From the NCBI GenBank assembly GCA_963799415.1, contig CAWCXI010000013.1:62001-126000 (forward strand): 64,000 bases of DNA, given 5' to 3'. The DNA comes from JAMXLO01 sp963799415. Lineage in GTDB: Bacteria; Pseudomonadota; Alphaproteobacteria; Acetobacterales; Acetobacteraceae. The translations under genes were made by a program, and so were the position numbers. Below, one piece after another: positions 1 through 8,274 of this stretch (position 1 is the stretch's first letter; each line of letters begins with the position of its first letter). The notes below the pieces were generated by a model. It was given only the letters and a program-made list of their open reading frames with translations, had not been told where the DNA came from and ran no database searches.

Positions 1-197
1 CCCGGCCCATAGGGCGCCGCATCCGCCACCGCAACCAGAGCCGCCGCCTGCGCTGGAAGCAGCGGCAGGGCGATCGGGCCCACGCCTTCGACGTGCAGCG
101 ATGGCGCCAGCAGTTCCATGGTGCCGGCGGTGCAGAAGCCCCCAGGGCGAGCCACTTCAGCCAGTCGCCCGGCGAGATCGGCGCCGATGTCTCTCAT
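1..197 (-). CDS. Partial CDS cut by left edge, possibly 2OG-Fe(II) oxygenase
   Basis: An open frame runs from an ATG at 197 leftward to the window edge without a stop, giving 65 codons of the N-terminus. It begins MRDIGADLAGRLAEVARPGG and contains a hydrophobic VGPIALPLLPAQ stretch followed by APYGPG. That pattern resembles the start of bacterial 2-oxoglutarate/Fe(II) oxygenases, but this is a memory-based resemblance and the catalytic HxD...H motif would lie outside the window. The gene lies beyond rplQ in the same direction, separated by a GC-rich hairpin, so it is probably a separate transcription unit. Confidence 0.5.
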   Translation of the reverse strand, partial: MRDIGADLAGRLAEVARPGGFCTAGTMELLAPSLHVEGVGPIALPLLPAQAAALVAVADAAPYGP

Positions 198-257
198 CGG
201 CGGATATTAACCCTCTCGCTTCCCTCACGGGCGAGGCTTGGGAGGAACCTCAAGTCC

Positions 258-292
258 CCTCCCCTAACCCCCTCCCGCGAGCGGCGGGGGAA
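258..292 (-). terminator. GC-rich hairpin downstream of rplQ
   Basis: On the minus strand a C-rich arm and a G-rich arm can pair just past the rplQ stop. No clean T-tract follows, so it may be a Rho-dependent end, a processing hairpin, or a copy of the common CCCCTCCC-type genomic repeat. Confidence 0.35.
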
Positions 293-307
293 GTCTCGTT
301 TTCGGGG

Positions 308-733
308 CTACGCCGCCGCGGCTTCCTCTTCCGGCGCCGCCTGTTTCGGACCACTGTCCTGACCCTTCGCAGTGACATCGCGATCGACGAATTCGATCAC
401 CGCCATGTCGGCGGCATCGCCATAGCGGGTCCCCGCCTTCAGCACGCGGCAATACCCACCAGCCCGCGCCCGATACCGTTCGGCCAACGGGCCAAACAAC
501 TTCGCCACCATCGCATCGTCGCGCAGTTGCCCGTAGGCCAGCCGCTGGTTGGCCAGCCCGCCCTTCTTGCCCAGGGTGATCAGCTTCTCGGCGACCGGCC
601 GCAGCTCCTTCGCCTTCGGCAGCGTGGTGGTGATCTGCTCGTGCTTGATCAGCGCCGCCGCCAGGTTGCGGAACATGGCCTGGCGATGCGCGGATGTGAC
701 CGCGAGCTTCCTGCCGGCTACTCCGTGACGCAT
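308..733 (-). CDS. rplQ: 50S ribosomal protein L17
   Basis: 141-residue L17, which binds 23S rRNA near the peptide exit tunnel. The N-terminus MRHGVAGRKL and the following HRQAMFRNLAAALIKHEQI block are the family signature. The last 20 or so residues form an Ala/Glu-rich acidic tail beyond the conserved fold, a common lineage-specific addition. It is the last gene of the alpha operon, starting 14 nt after the rpoA stop, so it is presumably co-transcribed with rpoA. Confidence 0.97.
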   Translation of the reverse strand: MRHGVAGRKLAVTSAHRQAMFRNLAAALIKHEQITTTLPKAKELRPVAEKLITLGKKGGLANQRLAYGQLRDDAMVAKLFGPLAERYRARAGGYCRVLKAGTRYGDAADMAVIEFVDRDVTAKGQDSGPKQAAPEEEAAAA

Positions 734-747
734 GTACCGCTACTCCT

Positions 748-1779
748 TCAGAACGGCTCTTCCATCCGCTTGGCCAGGTCCTCGATGTTCTCGGGCGGCC
801 AGCCGGCGACCGTCATGCCGAGCCCAAGGCCCATCGAGCCGAGCACTTCCTTGATCTCGTTCAGCGACTTCCGCCCGAAGTTCGGCGTGCGGAGCATTTC
901 CTGCTCGGACTTCTGCACCAGATCGCCGATGTAGACGATGTTGTCGTTCTTCAGGCAGTTCGCCGAGCGCACCGAAAGCTCCAGCTCGTCCACCTTGCGC
1001 AGCAGGTTGCGGTTGAACGGCAGGTTGTCTTCCGGCTCTTCGGCACGGATCTGCTGCGGTTCCTCGAAGTTGATGAAGAGCTGCAACTGGTCCTGGAGGA
1101 TGCGCGCGGCCAGCGCCACCGAATCCTCCGGCGTTACCGCACCGTTGGTCTCCACTGTGAGCAGCAGCTTGTCGAAGTCGGTCACCTGGCCGACGCGAGT
1201 CGGCTCGACCTTGTAGGAGACGCGGCGAACCGGTGAATAGATGCTGTCCACCGGGATCAGCCCGATCGGCGCATCCTCCGGCCGATTGACTGATGAGGGC
1301 TGATAGCCCTTGCCCAGGTTCACGGTGAATTCCATGCCCAGCTTCACGCCGTCATCCAGCGTGCAGATCACCAGCTCGGGATTCATGATGTCGATGTCGT
1401 GGCCGGCCTGGATCTGGCCGGCACGCACTTCGCCCGGACCGGTCGCGGTCAGCGTCATCCGCTTCGGCCCTTCGCCGTGCATGCGCAGGGCGAGCTGCTT
1501 GATGTTCAGCACGATGTCGGTGACGTCCTCGCGCACGCCGGGGATGCTACTGAACTCGTGCAACACGCCATCGATCTGCACCGCGGTGACCGCAGCGCCT
1601 TGCAAGGAAGACAACAGGATGCGCCGGATCGCATTGCCCAGCGTCATGCCGAAGCCGCGCTCCAGCGGCTCGGCCACGATCGTGGCGACCTGTGCGGGAT
1701 CGGCGCCTGGCTCGACTTCCAGCTTCTCCGGCTTGATCAGGGACTGCCAGTTGCGCTGGATGACTGCACTCTGCCTCAT
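748..1779 (-). CDS. rpoA: DNA-directed RNA polymerase subunit alpha
   Basis: 343-residue alpha subunit. The dimerising N-terminal domain (about residues 1-235) contains the conserved ERGFGMTLGNAIRRILL helix. After a linker, the C-terminal domain (about 255-330) keeps the ELSVRSANCLKN segment, whose arginine contacts UP-element DNA, and the NFGRKSLNEIKEVL helix. It assembles beta and beta-prime into core polymerase, whose genes lie in the same window. The length is normal and the gene is intact. It follows rpsK in the usual alpha-operon order. Confidence 0.98.
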   Translation of the reverse strand: MRQSAVIQRNWQSLIKPEKLEVEPGADPAQVATIVAEPLERGFGMTLGNAIRRILLSSLQGAAVTAVQIDGVLHEFSSIPGVREDVTDIVLNIKQLALRMHGEGPKRMTLTATGPGEVRAGQIQAGHDIDIMNPELVICTLDDGVKLGMEFTVNLGKGYQPSSVNRPEDAPIGLIPVDSIYSPVRRVSYKVEPTRVGQVTDFDKLLLTVETNGAVTPEDSVALAARILQDQLQLFINFEEPQQIRAEEPEDNLPFNRNLLRKVDELELSVRSANCLKNDNIVYIGDLVQKSEQEMLRTPNFGRKSLNEIKEVLGSMGLGLGMTVAGWPPENIEDLAKRMEEPF

Positions 1780-1870
1780 ATATCCAACCTTTCGGGCCGC
1801 GGCTTCTGCCGGGGCTCCATCAACGACCCAATGGGATCGGCACGTCTTCTCCCGCGCGTGGCGGTTCCGC

Positions 1871-2266
1871 CTACACGCGCCGGCGCTTGCGCGGCCGGCA
1901 ACCGTTGTGCGGGATGGGTGTCATGTCGCGGATGGCCGAGATCGAGAAGCCGACCGCCTGCAATGCCCGCAGCGCGCTCTCCCGCCCGGAGCCAGGTCCG
2001 CTCACTTCGATCTCCAGCATCTCCATCCCGTGCTCGCGCGCCTTCTTGCCCGCGTCCTCGGCGGCGACCTGCGCCGCGTAGGGCGTGGACTTGCGGCTGC
2101 CCTTGAAGCCTTGGCTGCCGGAGGATGACCAGGCAATCGCATTGCCCTGCGCATCAGTGATGGTGATGACCGTGTTGTTGAACGTCGCCGCGACATGGGC
2201 GACGCCGGACGTGATGTTCTTACGCTCCTTTCTGCGGGGGCGTGTCGAGGCGGCGGGTCGCGCCAT
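1871..2266 (-). CDS. rpsK: 30S ribosomal protein S11
   Basis: 131-residue S11 of the small-subunit platform. Family blocks visible are VAHVAATFNNTVITITD near the N-terminus and the basic C-terminus HNGCRPRKRRRV. The N-terminal 15 residues are Lys/Arg-rich, as expected for rRNA contact. The ATG at 2266 lies 54 nt after rpsM, giving the conserved order rpsM-rpsK-rpoA-rplQ. Confidence 0.97.
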   Translation of the reverse strand: MARPAASTRPRRKERKNITSGVAHVAATFNNTVITITDAQGNAIAWSSSGSQGFKGSRKSTPYAAQVAAEDAGKKAREHGMEMLEIEVSGPGSGRESALRALQAVGFSISAIRDMTPIPHNGCRPRKRRRV

Positions 2267-2320
2267 GATGCAAAATCCTGCTGCTGATGAGAGGCGGTAG
2301 CCGATAGTCGAAGTCGGAAC

Positions 2321-2698
2321 CTACTTGGTGACCTTCTTCTTCCCGGCGATCGCCACTGCCTTGCCCTTGCGGGTACGGGCATTCGTGTGGGTGCGCTGGC
2401 CGCGCACCGGCAGGCCTCGCCGATGCCGCAGGCCCCGGTAGCAACCCAGGTCCATCAGCCGCTTGATGTTCATCGCGACTTCGCGGCGGAGGTCACCCTC
2501 GACGCGATAATCCCGGTCGATCATCTCACGGATTCGCAGCACCTCCTCGTCAGACAGCTGGTTTACCCGGCGTTCGCCGGGAATGGTCAGCTTCTCGCAG
2601 ATCTCGGCGGCCTTAGTCGGGCCAATGCCATATATGTAACGCAGTCCGATAGTCACGCGCTTGTTGGTCGGGATGTTCACGCCGGCAATACGTGCCAC
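2321..2698 (-). CDS. rpsM: 30S ribosomal protein S13
   Basis: 125-residue S13, the head protein that contacts the P-site tRNA and L5. It opens MARIAGVNIPTNKRV and has the YIYGIGPTKA helix-two-turn-helix and the C-terminal GLPVRGQRTHTNARTRKGK tRNA-contact tail. It is the first gene of the alpha operon proper. It is separated from the upstream glycosyltransferase gene by 123 nt that contain a strong promoter-like sequence, so it need not depend on read-through. Confidence 0.98.
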   Translation of the reverse strand: MARIAGVNIPTNKRVTIGLRYIYGIGPTKAAEICEKLTIPGERRVNQLSDEEVLRIREMIDRDYRVEGDLRREVAMNIKRLMDLGCYRGLRHRRGLPVRGQRTHTNARTRKGKAVAIAGKKKVTK

Positions 2699-2762
2699 GC
2701 CGTTGCTCCTAGGGAATGTCCGCGGGGGCGCAGTCCCATTCGGGATTGCGCCGAAGGGCCGG

Positions 2763-2790
2763 AATATAGTCCGCGCGAAGCGCGAGTCAA
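2763..2790 (-). promoter_or_regulatory. Sigma-70-like promoter for rpsM-rpsK-rpoA-rplQ
   Basis: Read on the minus strand, TTGACT (2790-2785) is followed after 16 nt by TATATT (2768-2763), both close to consensus. It lies about 65 nt upstream of the rpsM ATG and just after the inserted glycosyltransferase gene. It would give the alpha operon independent expression. Confidence 0.65.
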
Positions 2791-2821
2791 CGCAAACACA
2801 TCAAATCCTCGTGATACACCA

Positions 2822-4363
2822 TTAGCCCACGTAGAGCGCTTCGAGCGACCGGCACAATGCCGCGCTGTCGCAGGCCGGGCTGGCGAGCAGTCGCTCACGC
2901 ATTCCACACCGCAGAGAAGCCAGCATGCGAGGGGTAATCTCCGACTGCGCCAGCGCGACGCCGCGGCTGACGAAGTCCGCTGCGTCCGTGGCAACCCACT
3001 CCGACAGGTCCGCCGCCAGCAGCAGCGACCGGCTGGTGCGGCTGGCCCAGCGGTCGCCGTTGAAGGTCAAGACAGGCACGCCCTGCCAGAGCGCCTCGGT
3101 GGTGGTGGTGCCACCGTTGTACGGGAACGTATCAAGGGCGATATCCACCTCGTCGTAGCCGCGCAGGAAATCGAAGTGCTCGGCACCGCCCGACAGCATC
3201 AGGCGGCCCGGCGCCACACCATGCCGGCCAAAGCGCGCCATCAGCGCCAGACGGTTGGACGGCTCGTTCAGGAGCTGGTTGCGCAGCAGCAGCCGCGCGG
3301 CGGGTGCTCCCAACAGGATGCGCGACCACGCCGCCACGACAGGGTCAGTAATCTTATGGGCCGAGGCGAAGGAACCGAAGGTCAGCCAGCCGTTCCGCAA
3401 CACAGGCGACGGCGCCACCCCGGGAACAGGATAGCGGACCTCGAACGCGAGATAGCTTCCCGGCACTCTGACGATGCGCTCGCAGTAGCTGCGTTCCTCC
3501 TGAGGCGGCACGACGGCGGCATCGCCAACCAGCATGTCGAAGCCGGAAAGCCCGCTGGTGGCATACATGTTGAACCATGCGATCTGCAGCCGCGCCGGTC
3601 GATGGAGGAACAATGGAAGGCGCGCCTGCCGGCTGTAGCCGTTCAGATCAACCAGAACATCGAGCTCCGCTTCCCGCACATGACGCGCGAGTTCGGCATT
3701 CGAGAGGCCGCCGATCCGCCAGATGCGGTCCTCGGGGTGGTCAACGTATCCACTGCCAGGTGACGGGTCGGCCCCATCAGACAGCAGGTGAACCTCGAAC
3801 CTGGCGCGGTCATGTCGATTGATCACGCCCCAGACCGGTTTCATCCAATTGCGCGCGCCGAAGAATGCGCTGAGATAGCCAATGCGCAGTTTCTCACGTG
3901 CTCGGCCGAAAGCAGGTCCAATCGCGTGGATGCTATTCGCGATCGATGCGGCCCAGTCCTGACGAACCCGCCGGACTGCTGCATGGTCCAGGCCTGGGCA
4001 GCCTGGCGCGATGCAGGCCAGAGCCCCCAATGCGATGGCACGCACCTCCGGATCGCCCTGCTCCGCCGCCAGATTGTATTCGGCGACCGCTGCATCAACC
4101 TCGCCGAGCTGGAACAGCGCCTCGGCGAGATTGCAGCGCGCACCGGCAGCGTCCGGACGATACGACACCACACGACGCAGGGCCGCGACCGCATCGCCGT
4201 ACGCGTATTGCGACGCGCAGGCACAGCCGAGACCGTACCATGCCTCGTGCAACGACGGATCGGCGTTCAGAGCACGACGATACGCGGCGACAGCAGCCTG
4301 GTGGTTTCCGCCCTGGTGGAGTTGGTCAGCTTCGTGCAGTGCGGCGCGTGCGTCCACGGGCAA
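2822..4363 (-). CDS. TPR/GT41 glycosyltransferase (O-GlcNAc transferase-like)
   Basis: 513-residue protein. Residues 1-110 hold about three TPR-like helical repeats (ALNADPSLHEAWYGLGCA is one). Residues 150-510 resemble the bacterial GT41/SPINDLY-OGT catalytic region, with LRIGYLSAFF, the VDLNGYS segment, an LRNGWLTFGSFASAHKITD block and a DIALDTFPYNGGTTTTEALW motif typical of the UDP-sugar-binding half. It probably transfers a sugar to a protein or glycan; the acceptor cannot be read from the sequence. No signal peptide is seen. Its placement between adk and rpsM, inside a ribosomal operon, is unusual. The start is TTG at 4363 or GTG at 4357, 11 nt after adk, with no strong Shine-Dalgarno. 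Confidence 0.85.
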   Translation of the reverse strand: MPVDARAALHEADQLHQGGNHQAAVAAYRRALNADPSLHEAWYGLGCACASQYAYGDAVAALRRVVSYRPDAAGARCNLAEALFQLGEVDAAVAEYNLAAEQGDPEVRAIALGALACIAPGCPGLDHAAVRRVRQDWAASIANSIHAIGPAFGRAREKLRIGYLSAFFGARNWMKPVWGVINRHDRARFEVHLLSDGADPSPGSGYVDHPEDRIWRIGGLSNAELARHVREAELDVLVDLNGYSRQARLPLFLHRPARLQIAWFNMYATSGLSGFDMLVGDAAVVPPQEERSYCERIVRVPGSYLAFEVRYPVPGVAPSPVLRNGWLTFGSFASAHKITDPVVAAWSRILLGAPAARLLLRNQLLNEPSNRLALMARFGRHGVAPGRLMLSGGAEHFDFLRGYDEVDIALDTFPYNGGTTTTEALWQGVPVLTFNGDRWASRTSRSLLLAADLSEWVATDAADFVSRGVALAQSEITPRMLASLRCGMRERLLASPACDSAALCRSLEALYVG

Positions 4364-4374
4364 TCGCGCCCGAA

Positions 4375-5028
4375 TCAGGCGATGTCGGCCAACGCATCAT
4401 CGATCTGCCGCCCGACCTCGTCGATATCGGCCATGCCATCCACAGCGTGCAGCAGACCCTGCGCCGCATAGTGCGGCAGGATCGGTGCTGTCTGGCGATG
4501 ATATGCCTCCAGCCGCGCCGTCACCGTCTCGCGATTGTCGTCGGCGCGGCGGGTGAACTCGTGCGAGCCGCATCCGTCGCAGACACCGGCCACCGCGGTG
4601 GGCTTGAAGGTGTCGTGATAGCCGGCGCCGCACTGGGCGCAGGTGAAGCGTCCGCTGATCCGTTCGATCAGCGCGGAATCGTCCACTCGCAGTTCAATCA
4701 CGCTGTCGAGCTTCATGCGCTTCTCGACCAGCAACCGGTCGAGGGCCTCCGCCTGGGGTACGGTGCGGGGAAAGCCGTCCAGGATGAAGCCGGTCGCCGC
4801 GTCCGGTTGCTCTACTCGCTGGCCTAGCATGCGGATGATGATGTCGTCCGAGACAAGCTGCCCGGCTTCCATCACTGCCTTCGCCTCGCGGCCGATGGGC
4901 GTGTCCGCCGCGACTTCGGCGCGCAACATATCCCCGGTGGAGATCTGCGCAATGCCATGGCGGTCGACCAGCCGCTTGGCCTGCGTGCCTTTCCCGGCGC
5001 CAGGGGGGCCGAGCAGGATGAGCCTCAT
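4375..5028 (-). CDS. adk: Adenylate kinase
   Basis: 217-residue long-form adenylate kinase (ATP + AMP to 2 ADP, cytosolic). The P-loop GPPGAGKGTQ is at residues 7-16, the GFPRT AMP-binding motif near 85, and the lid carries four cysteines in two CxxC pairs (CAQC and CDGC), so a structural zinc is expected. It follows secY in the conserved spc-operon order. The intact frame contrasts with the lesion in secY just upstream. Confidence 0.97.
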   Translation of the reverse strand: MRLILLGPPGAGKGTQAKRLVDRHGIAQISTGDMLRAEVAADTPIGREAKAVMEAGQLVSDDIIIRMLGQRVEQPDAATGFILDGFPRTVPQAEALDRLLVEKRMKLDSVIELRVDDSALIERISGRFTCAQCGAGYHDTFKPTAVAGVCDGCGSHEFTRRADDNRETVTARLEAYHRQTAPILPHYAAQGLLHAVDGMADIDEVGRQIDDALADIA

Positions 5029-5086
5029 GTGTGATCTCCGGCGAAAGCCCGATCCTTTCTCGTCACGGCCGGACTTGATCGGGCTA

Positions 5087-6425
5087 TCATCTGTGGCCCC
5101 GGACGCGCGCCTTGCGTATCAGACCCTCGTACTGATGCGCGAGCAGGTGCGACTGGATCTGCGTGACGGTATCCATGGTGACCGACACCACGATCAGGAT
5201 CGAGGTCCCGCCGAAGTAGAATGGCAGCCCGTAGTCGCTGATCAGCACCTCAGGTAGCAAACAGACCGCGACGAGATACAGGCCCCCGACCGTGGTCAGC
5301 CGAGTCAGCACGTGGTCAAAGTACCTGAGCGGTGGCGCTGCCGGGACGGATGCCCGGGATGAAGCCGCCGTACTTCTTGAGGTTGTCCGCCGTCTCCTCC
5401 GGGTTGAACACCACGGCGGTGTAGAAGTACGAGAAGAAGATGATCATCGCCGCATAGAGCCCCATGTAGATCGGCGAGCCGTGCGACAGCTCGGTCGAGA
5501 TCCACTGTAGCCAAGGCGAGGTGCCTGCCGAGAAGCCTGCGATGGTGGCCGGGATCAGCAGGATGGAGCTGGCAAAGATCGGCGGGATCACGCCCGAGGT
5601 GTTGATCTTCAGCGGCATATGCGTCGAGTCGCCGCCGAACATGCGGTTGCCGACCTGGCGCTTCGGATATTGGATCGCAATTCGTCGCTGTGCGCGTTCG
5701 ATGAACACGATGAAGGCGATGACAAACACCGCCAGCACCATGAAGCCCACGATGAAGAACGGCGACAGCGCGCCGGTGCGGCCGAGGTCGAGCAACGACG
5801 CCAGCGCGTTCGGCAGGTTGGCGACGATGCCGGCCATGATAATCAGCGACGTGCCGTTGCCGACGCCGCGGGCGGTGATCTGCTCGCCGATCCACATCAG
5901 GAACATCGTGCCGCCGACCAGTGTGATGACGCAGGAGAAGCGGAAGAACCAGCCCGGATCGATCACCGCGGCGCCGAAACTGCCTCGCATGCTCTCCAGC
6001 CCGACGGCGATGCCGTACGACTGGAACATGGCAATAAGCACGGTGAGATATCGGGTGTACTGATTGAGCTTCTTGCGCCCCGCCTCGCCTTCCTTCTTGA
6101 GCGTCTCCAGCGTGGGGATCGCGGCGGTCATCAACTGGATGATGATGCTGGCGCTGATGTACGGCATGATGTTCAGCGCGAACACCGTCATGCGCCGCAG
6201 CGCGCCGCCGGTGAACATGTCGAACATTCCCAGGATGCCGCCGCCGTGCTGCTGCAGCATCTCGGTCATCACCGACGCATCGACGCCGGGCACCGGGATG
6301 TAGGTGCCGATGCGGTAGACGATCAGCGCGCCGAGGGTGAACCAGATACGCCGCTTGAGCTCGGTCGCCTTGGAGAAGACGCCAAGGTTGAGGTTTGCCG
6401 CGAGTTGTTCGGCAGCGGAGGCCAT
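5087..6425 (-). CDS. secY: Protein translocase subunit SecY (frame broken by +1 base)
   Basis: SecY, the ten-helix channel of the Sec translocon. Codons from ATG 6425 read normally through all but the last helices and the cytosolic KKYGGFIPGIRPG loop, then stop at 5316. The remaining 70 or so residues (VLTRLTTVGGLYL, PFYFGGTSILIVVSVTMD, QIQSHLLAHQYEGL) continue in another frame to 5087. Removing one base near 5324 (an extra C on the plus strand, G in the mRNA) restores a 445-residue protein of normal length with residues Q-Y-F-D at the join. SecY is essential, so this is probably a sequence error rather than a true null. Confidence 0.93.
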
Positions 6426-6505
6426 GGAGCGTCCCTCGTCAGTCGCGACCTATTTTCGGACTGCGGCAGAGGCAAAGCAAGGAGCGCGAGCGAACAAGCA
6501 ACACT

Positions 6506-6997
6506 CTAGGCTTCGGCCGGCACCTCTGCCTCCGGCCTGGACACCGTCGTGGTGACAGTGCCGCCCGCCTTCTGCACCGCTTCGATCGCCGACGCCGATG
6601 CACCGGATACCGTGATGTTAACTGCCCGCGATATCTCGCCCTTCGCCAGCAGCCGAACGCCGTGCAGCTTGCCGCGTACCAGACCAGCCGTGCGCAGAGC
6701 GTCCTCATCGATCGGCCGACTGGCATCCAGCCTGCCCGCCACTATCGCTGCGTCCAGCACGCCGATGTTCACCGGCGCATACTCCTTGCGGAATGGATTC
6801 CAGAAGCCGCGCTTCGGCAGGCGGCGAAAGATCGGCATCTGCCCGCCCTCGAAGCCGTTCAGCGACACACCGGCCCGAGCCTTCTGACCCTTCACGCCCT
6901 TGCCCGACGTCTTTCCCTTGCCCGAGCCGATCCCTCGCCCAAGCCGCTTTGACTTCAGGCGCGCGCCGGGATTGTCGCGCAGTTCGTTCAGCTTCAT
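6506..6997 (-). CDS. rplO: 50S ribosomal protein L15
   Basis: 163-residue L15, a late-assembling large-subunit protein. The N-terminus MKLNELRDNPGARLKSKRLG leads into the Gly-rich GSGKGKTSGKGVKGQKAR extension that threads into 23S rRNA, and GFEGGQMPIFRRLPKRGF is the family signature. It lies 59 nt after rpmD, a gap holding two small palindromes, and 80 nt before secY. Confidence 0.97.
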   Translation of the reverse strand: MKLNELRDNPGARLKSKRLGRGIGSGKGKTSGKGVKGQKARAGVSLNGFEGGQMPIFRRLPKRGFWNPFRKEYAPVNIGVLDAAIVAGRLDASRPIDEDALRTAGLVRGKLHGVRLLAKGEISRAVNITVSGASASAIEAVQKAGGTVTTTVSRPEAEVPAEA

Positions 6998-7004
6998 GTG
7001 TTAT

Positions 7005-7063
7005 CCCGGGCGTCAGCCCGGCCTTCCATTCGTCATGGGCAGGCAGGACCCGCCCATCATGAC
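7005..7063. repeat. Palindromic repeat between rpmD and rplO
   Basis: Two short inverted repeats stand side by side: CGGGCGTCAGCCCG and a second one with arms GATGGGC/GCCCATC. The GTCATGG...CCATCATGAC outer sequence relates it to the repeats at 8227, 10291, 11964 and 13484. Confidence 0.55.
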
Positions 7064-7239
7064 TGCTCCTCCACCTTCACCAGGTGGGCTACCTTGCGGA
7101 TCATGCCGCGCACCGCCGGCGTATCCTCCAGCTCGCGCGTCCGCCGCATCTTGTTCAGCCCGAGACCGATGAGTGTCTCCTTCTGCCCGGGCTTCCGTCC
7201 GGCCGGCGAGCCGGTCTGCGTCACCCGCACCTTAGGCAC
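7057..7239 (-). CDS. rpmD: 50S ribosomal protein L30
   Basis: 60-residue L30. From a GTG at 7239 the protein reads VPKVRVTQTGSPAGRKPGQK and continues with LIGLGLNKMRRTRELEDTPAVRGMI, the L30 signature. The start overlaps the rpsE stop by 8 nt, indicating translational coupling. A longer upstream frame exists but has no L30 homology, so the GTG is preferred. Confidence 0.93.
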   Translation of the reverse strand: MPKVRVTQTGSPAGRKPGQKETLIGLGLNKMRRTRELEDTPAVRGMIRKVAHLVKVEEQS

Positions 7240-7825
7240 TGGCTGTCCCCTCCGGTGCTGTCGGCGCCTGCGGAGGTGGTGCCGATTCCCGACGCGCAAA
7301 GAGCTCCGACACCTTCTTACCGCGTCGATTGGCGACCGACCGCGGCGACGCGCAACGCTCCAGCGCCGCGAATGTCGCCTTGACCATGTTGTGCGGGTTG
7401 CGGCTGCCCAGCGACTTCGCGACCACGTCGCCAATTCCCAATGTCTCGAACACCGCACGCAATGGCCCGCCGGCGATGATGCCGGTGCCTGCGACCGCGG
7501 TGCGCAGCACGACCTTGCCGGCGCCGTAGCGACCCTCGATGTCGTGGTGCAGCGTGCGGCCTTCCTTCATCGGCACGCGGATCATGCCGCGCTTGGCGCG
7601 CTCCGTTGCCTTGCGGATGGCCTCGGGAACCTCTCGCGCCTTGCCGGCGCCGTAGCCGACACGGCCCTTCTGGTCGCCGACTACCACCAACGCGGCGAAC
7701 GCGAAGCGGCGACCGCCCTTCACCACCTTCGCGACGCGGTTGATCGTCACCAGCTTATCGATCAGGCCGTCGTCTTCGCGATCCCGGTCGCGACCCCGAC
7801 CGCCGTCTCTTGGTTCACGTGCCAT
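7232..7825 (-). CDS. rpsE: 30S ribosomal protein S5
   Basis: 197-residue S5, a decoding-fidelity protein. From ATG 7825 a short Arg/Asp/Gly-rich leader precedes the double-stranded-RNA-binding-like domain (KLVTINRVAKVVKGGRRFAF) and the C-terminal domain with GTGIIAGGPLRAVFE. About 25 residues of Pro/Ala-rich tail follow the conserved SRNPHNMVKATF segment. Ten nucleotides separate it from rplR. Confidence 0.97.
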   Translation of the reverse strand: MAREPRDGGRGRDRDREDDGLIDKLVTINRVAKVVKGGRRFAFAALVVVGDQKGRVGYGAGKAREVPEAIRKATERAKRGMIRVPMKEGRTLHHDIEGRYGAGKVVLRTAVAGTGIIAGGPLRAVFETLGIGDVVAKSLGSRNPHNMVKATFAALERCASPRSVANRRGKKVSELFARRESAPPPQAPTAPEGTASA

Positions 7826-7835
7826 TGTCAGTCCT

Positions 7836-8198
7836 TCAGAACGCCAGGCCACCCTCGCGGGCGGCGTCGGCCAGCGCCTTGACGCGGCCGTGATAGAGAT
7901 AAGCCCCGCGGTCGAACACGACTTCCTTGATTCCCGCCGCTACCGCGCGCTCGGCCACGAGCTTGCCCACCACGGTGGCGGCCGCCTTGTCGGCACCGGT
8001 CTTCAGCGCCTCACGCAGCGCCTTGTCGAGCGTCGACGCGGCGGCCAGCGTGCGCCCCTGCGCGTCGTCGATCACCTGCGCGTAGATGTGCTTGCCCGAG
8101 CGGAACACCGACAGCCGCGGCCGTCCGCCGGACTTGTGGCGCAACTGGAAGCGCAGCCGCTCGCGCCGCCGCACCCGCAGGTCCTGCAACGTGCTCAT
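7836..8198 (-). CDS. rplR: 50S ribosomal protein L18
   Basis: 120-residue L18, which carries 5S rRNA into the large subunit with L5. The ATG at 8198 gives MSTLQDLRVRRRERLRFQL. The conserved RPRLSVFRSGKHIYAQVIDD and C-terminal VVFDRGAYLYHGRVKALADAAREGG are present. A longer open frame extends upstream through the intergenic repeat but lacks homology. Confidence 0.97.
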   Translation of the reverse strand: MSTLQDLRVRRRERLRFQLRHKSGGRPRLSVFRSGKHIYAQVIDDAQGRTLAAASTLDKALREALKTGADKAAATVVGKLVAERAVAAGIKEVVFDRGAYLYHGRVKALADAAREGGLAF

Positions 8199-8226
8199 GC
8201 GCGCATGCCCCCTCGCACAATGACGG

Positions 8227-8262
8227 AAAGACGTGGATGGCCGGCCTTCGCCGGCCATGACG
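8227..8262. repeat. Palindromic repeat between rplF and rplR
   Basis: A 36-bp sequence containing the perfect inverted repeat ATGGCCGGC-TTCG-CCGGCCAT (8237-8258). The same 36 bases recur exactly at 13537-13572 between rpsS and rplB. It would form a tight hairpin in the spc mRNA. Confidence 0.75.
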
Positions 8263-8274
8263 ATGGAAATATCG

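Noticed and set aside
101..934. Long plus-strand frame over rplQ/rpoA
   Set aside because: Antisense shadow of well-conserved genes in GC-rich DNA; its product has no recognisable domain.
2387..3763. 458-codon plus-strand frame over rpsM and the glycosyltransferase
   Set aside because: Low-complexity Arg/Gln/His-rich product typical of antisense frames; the minus-strand genes carry clear family motifs.
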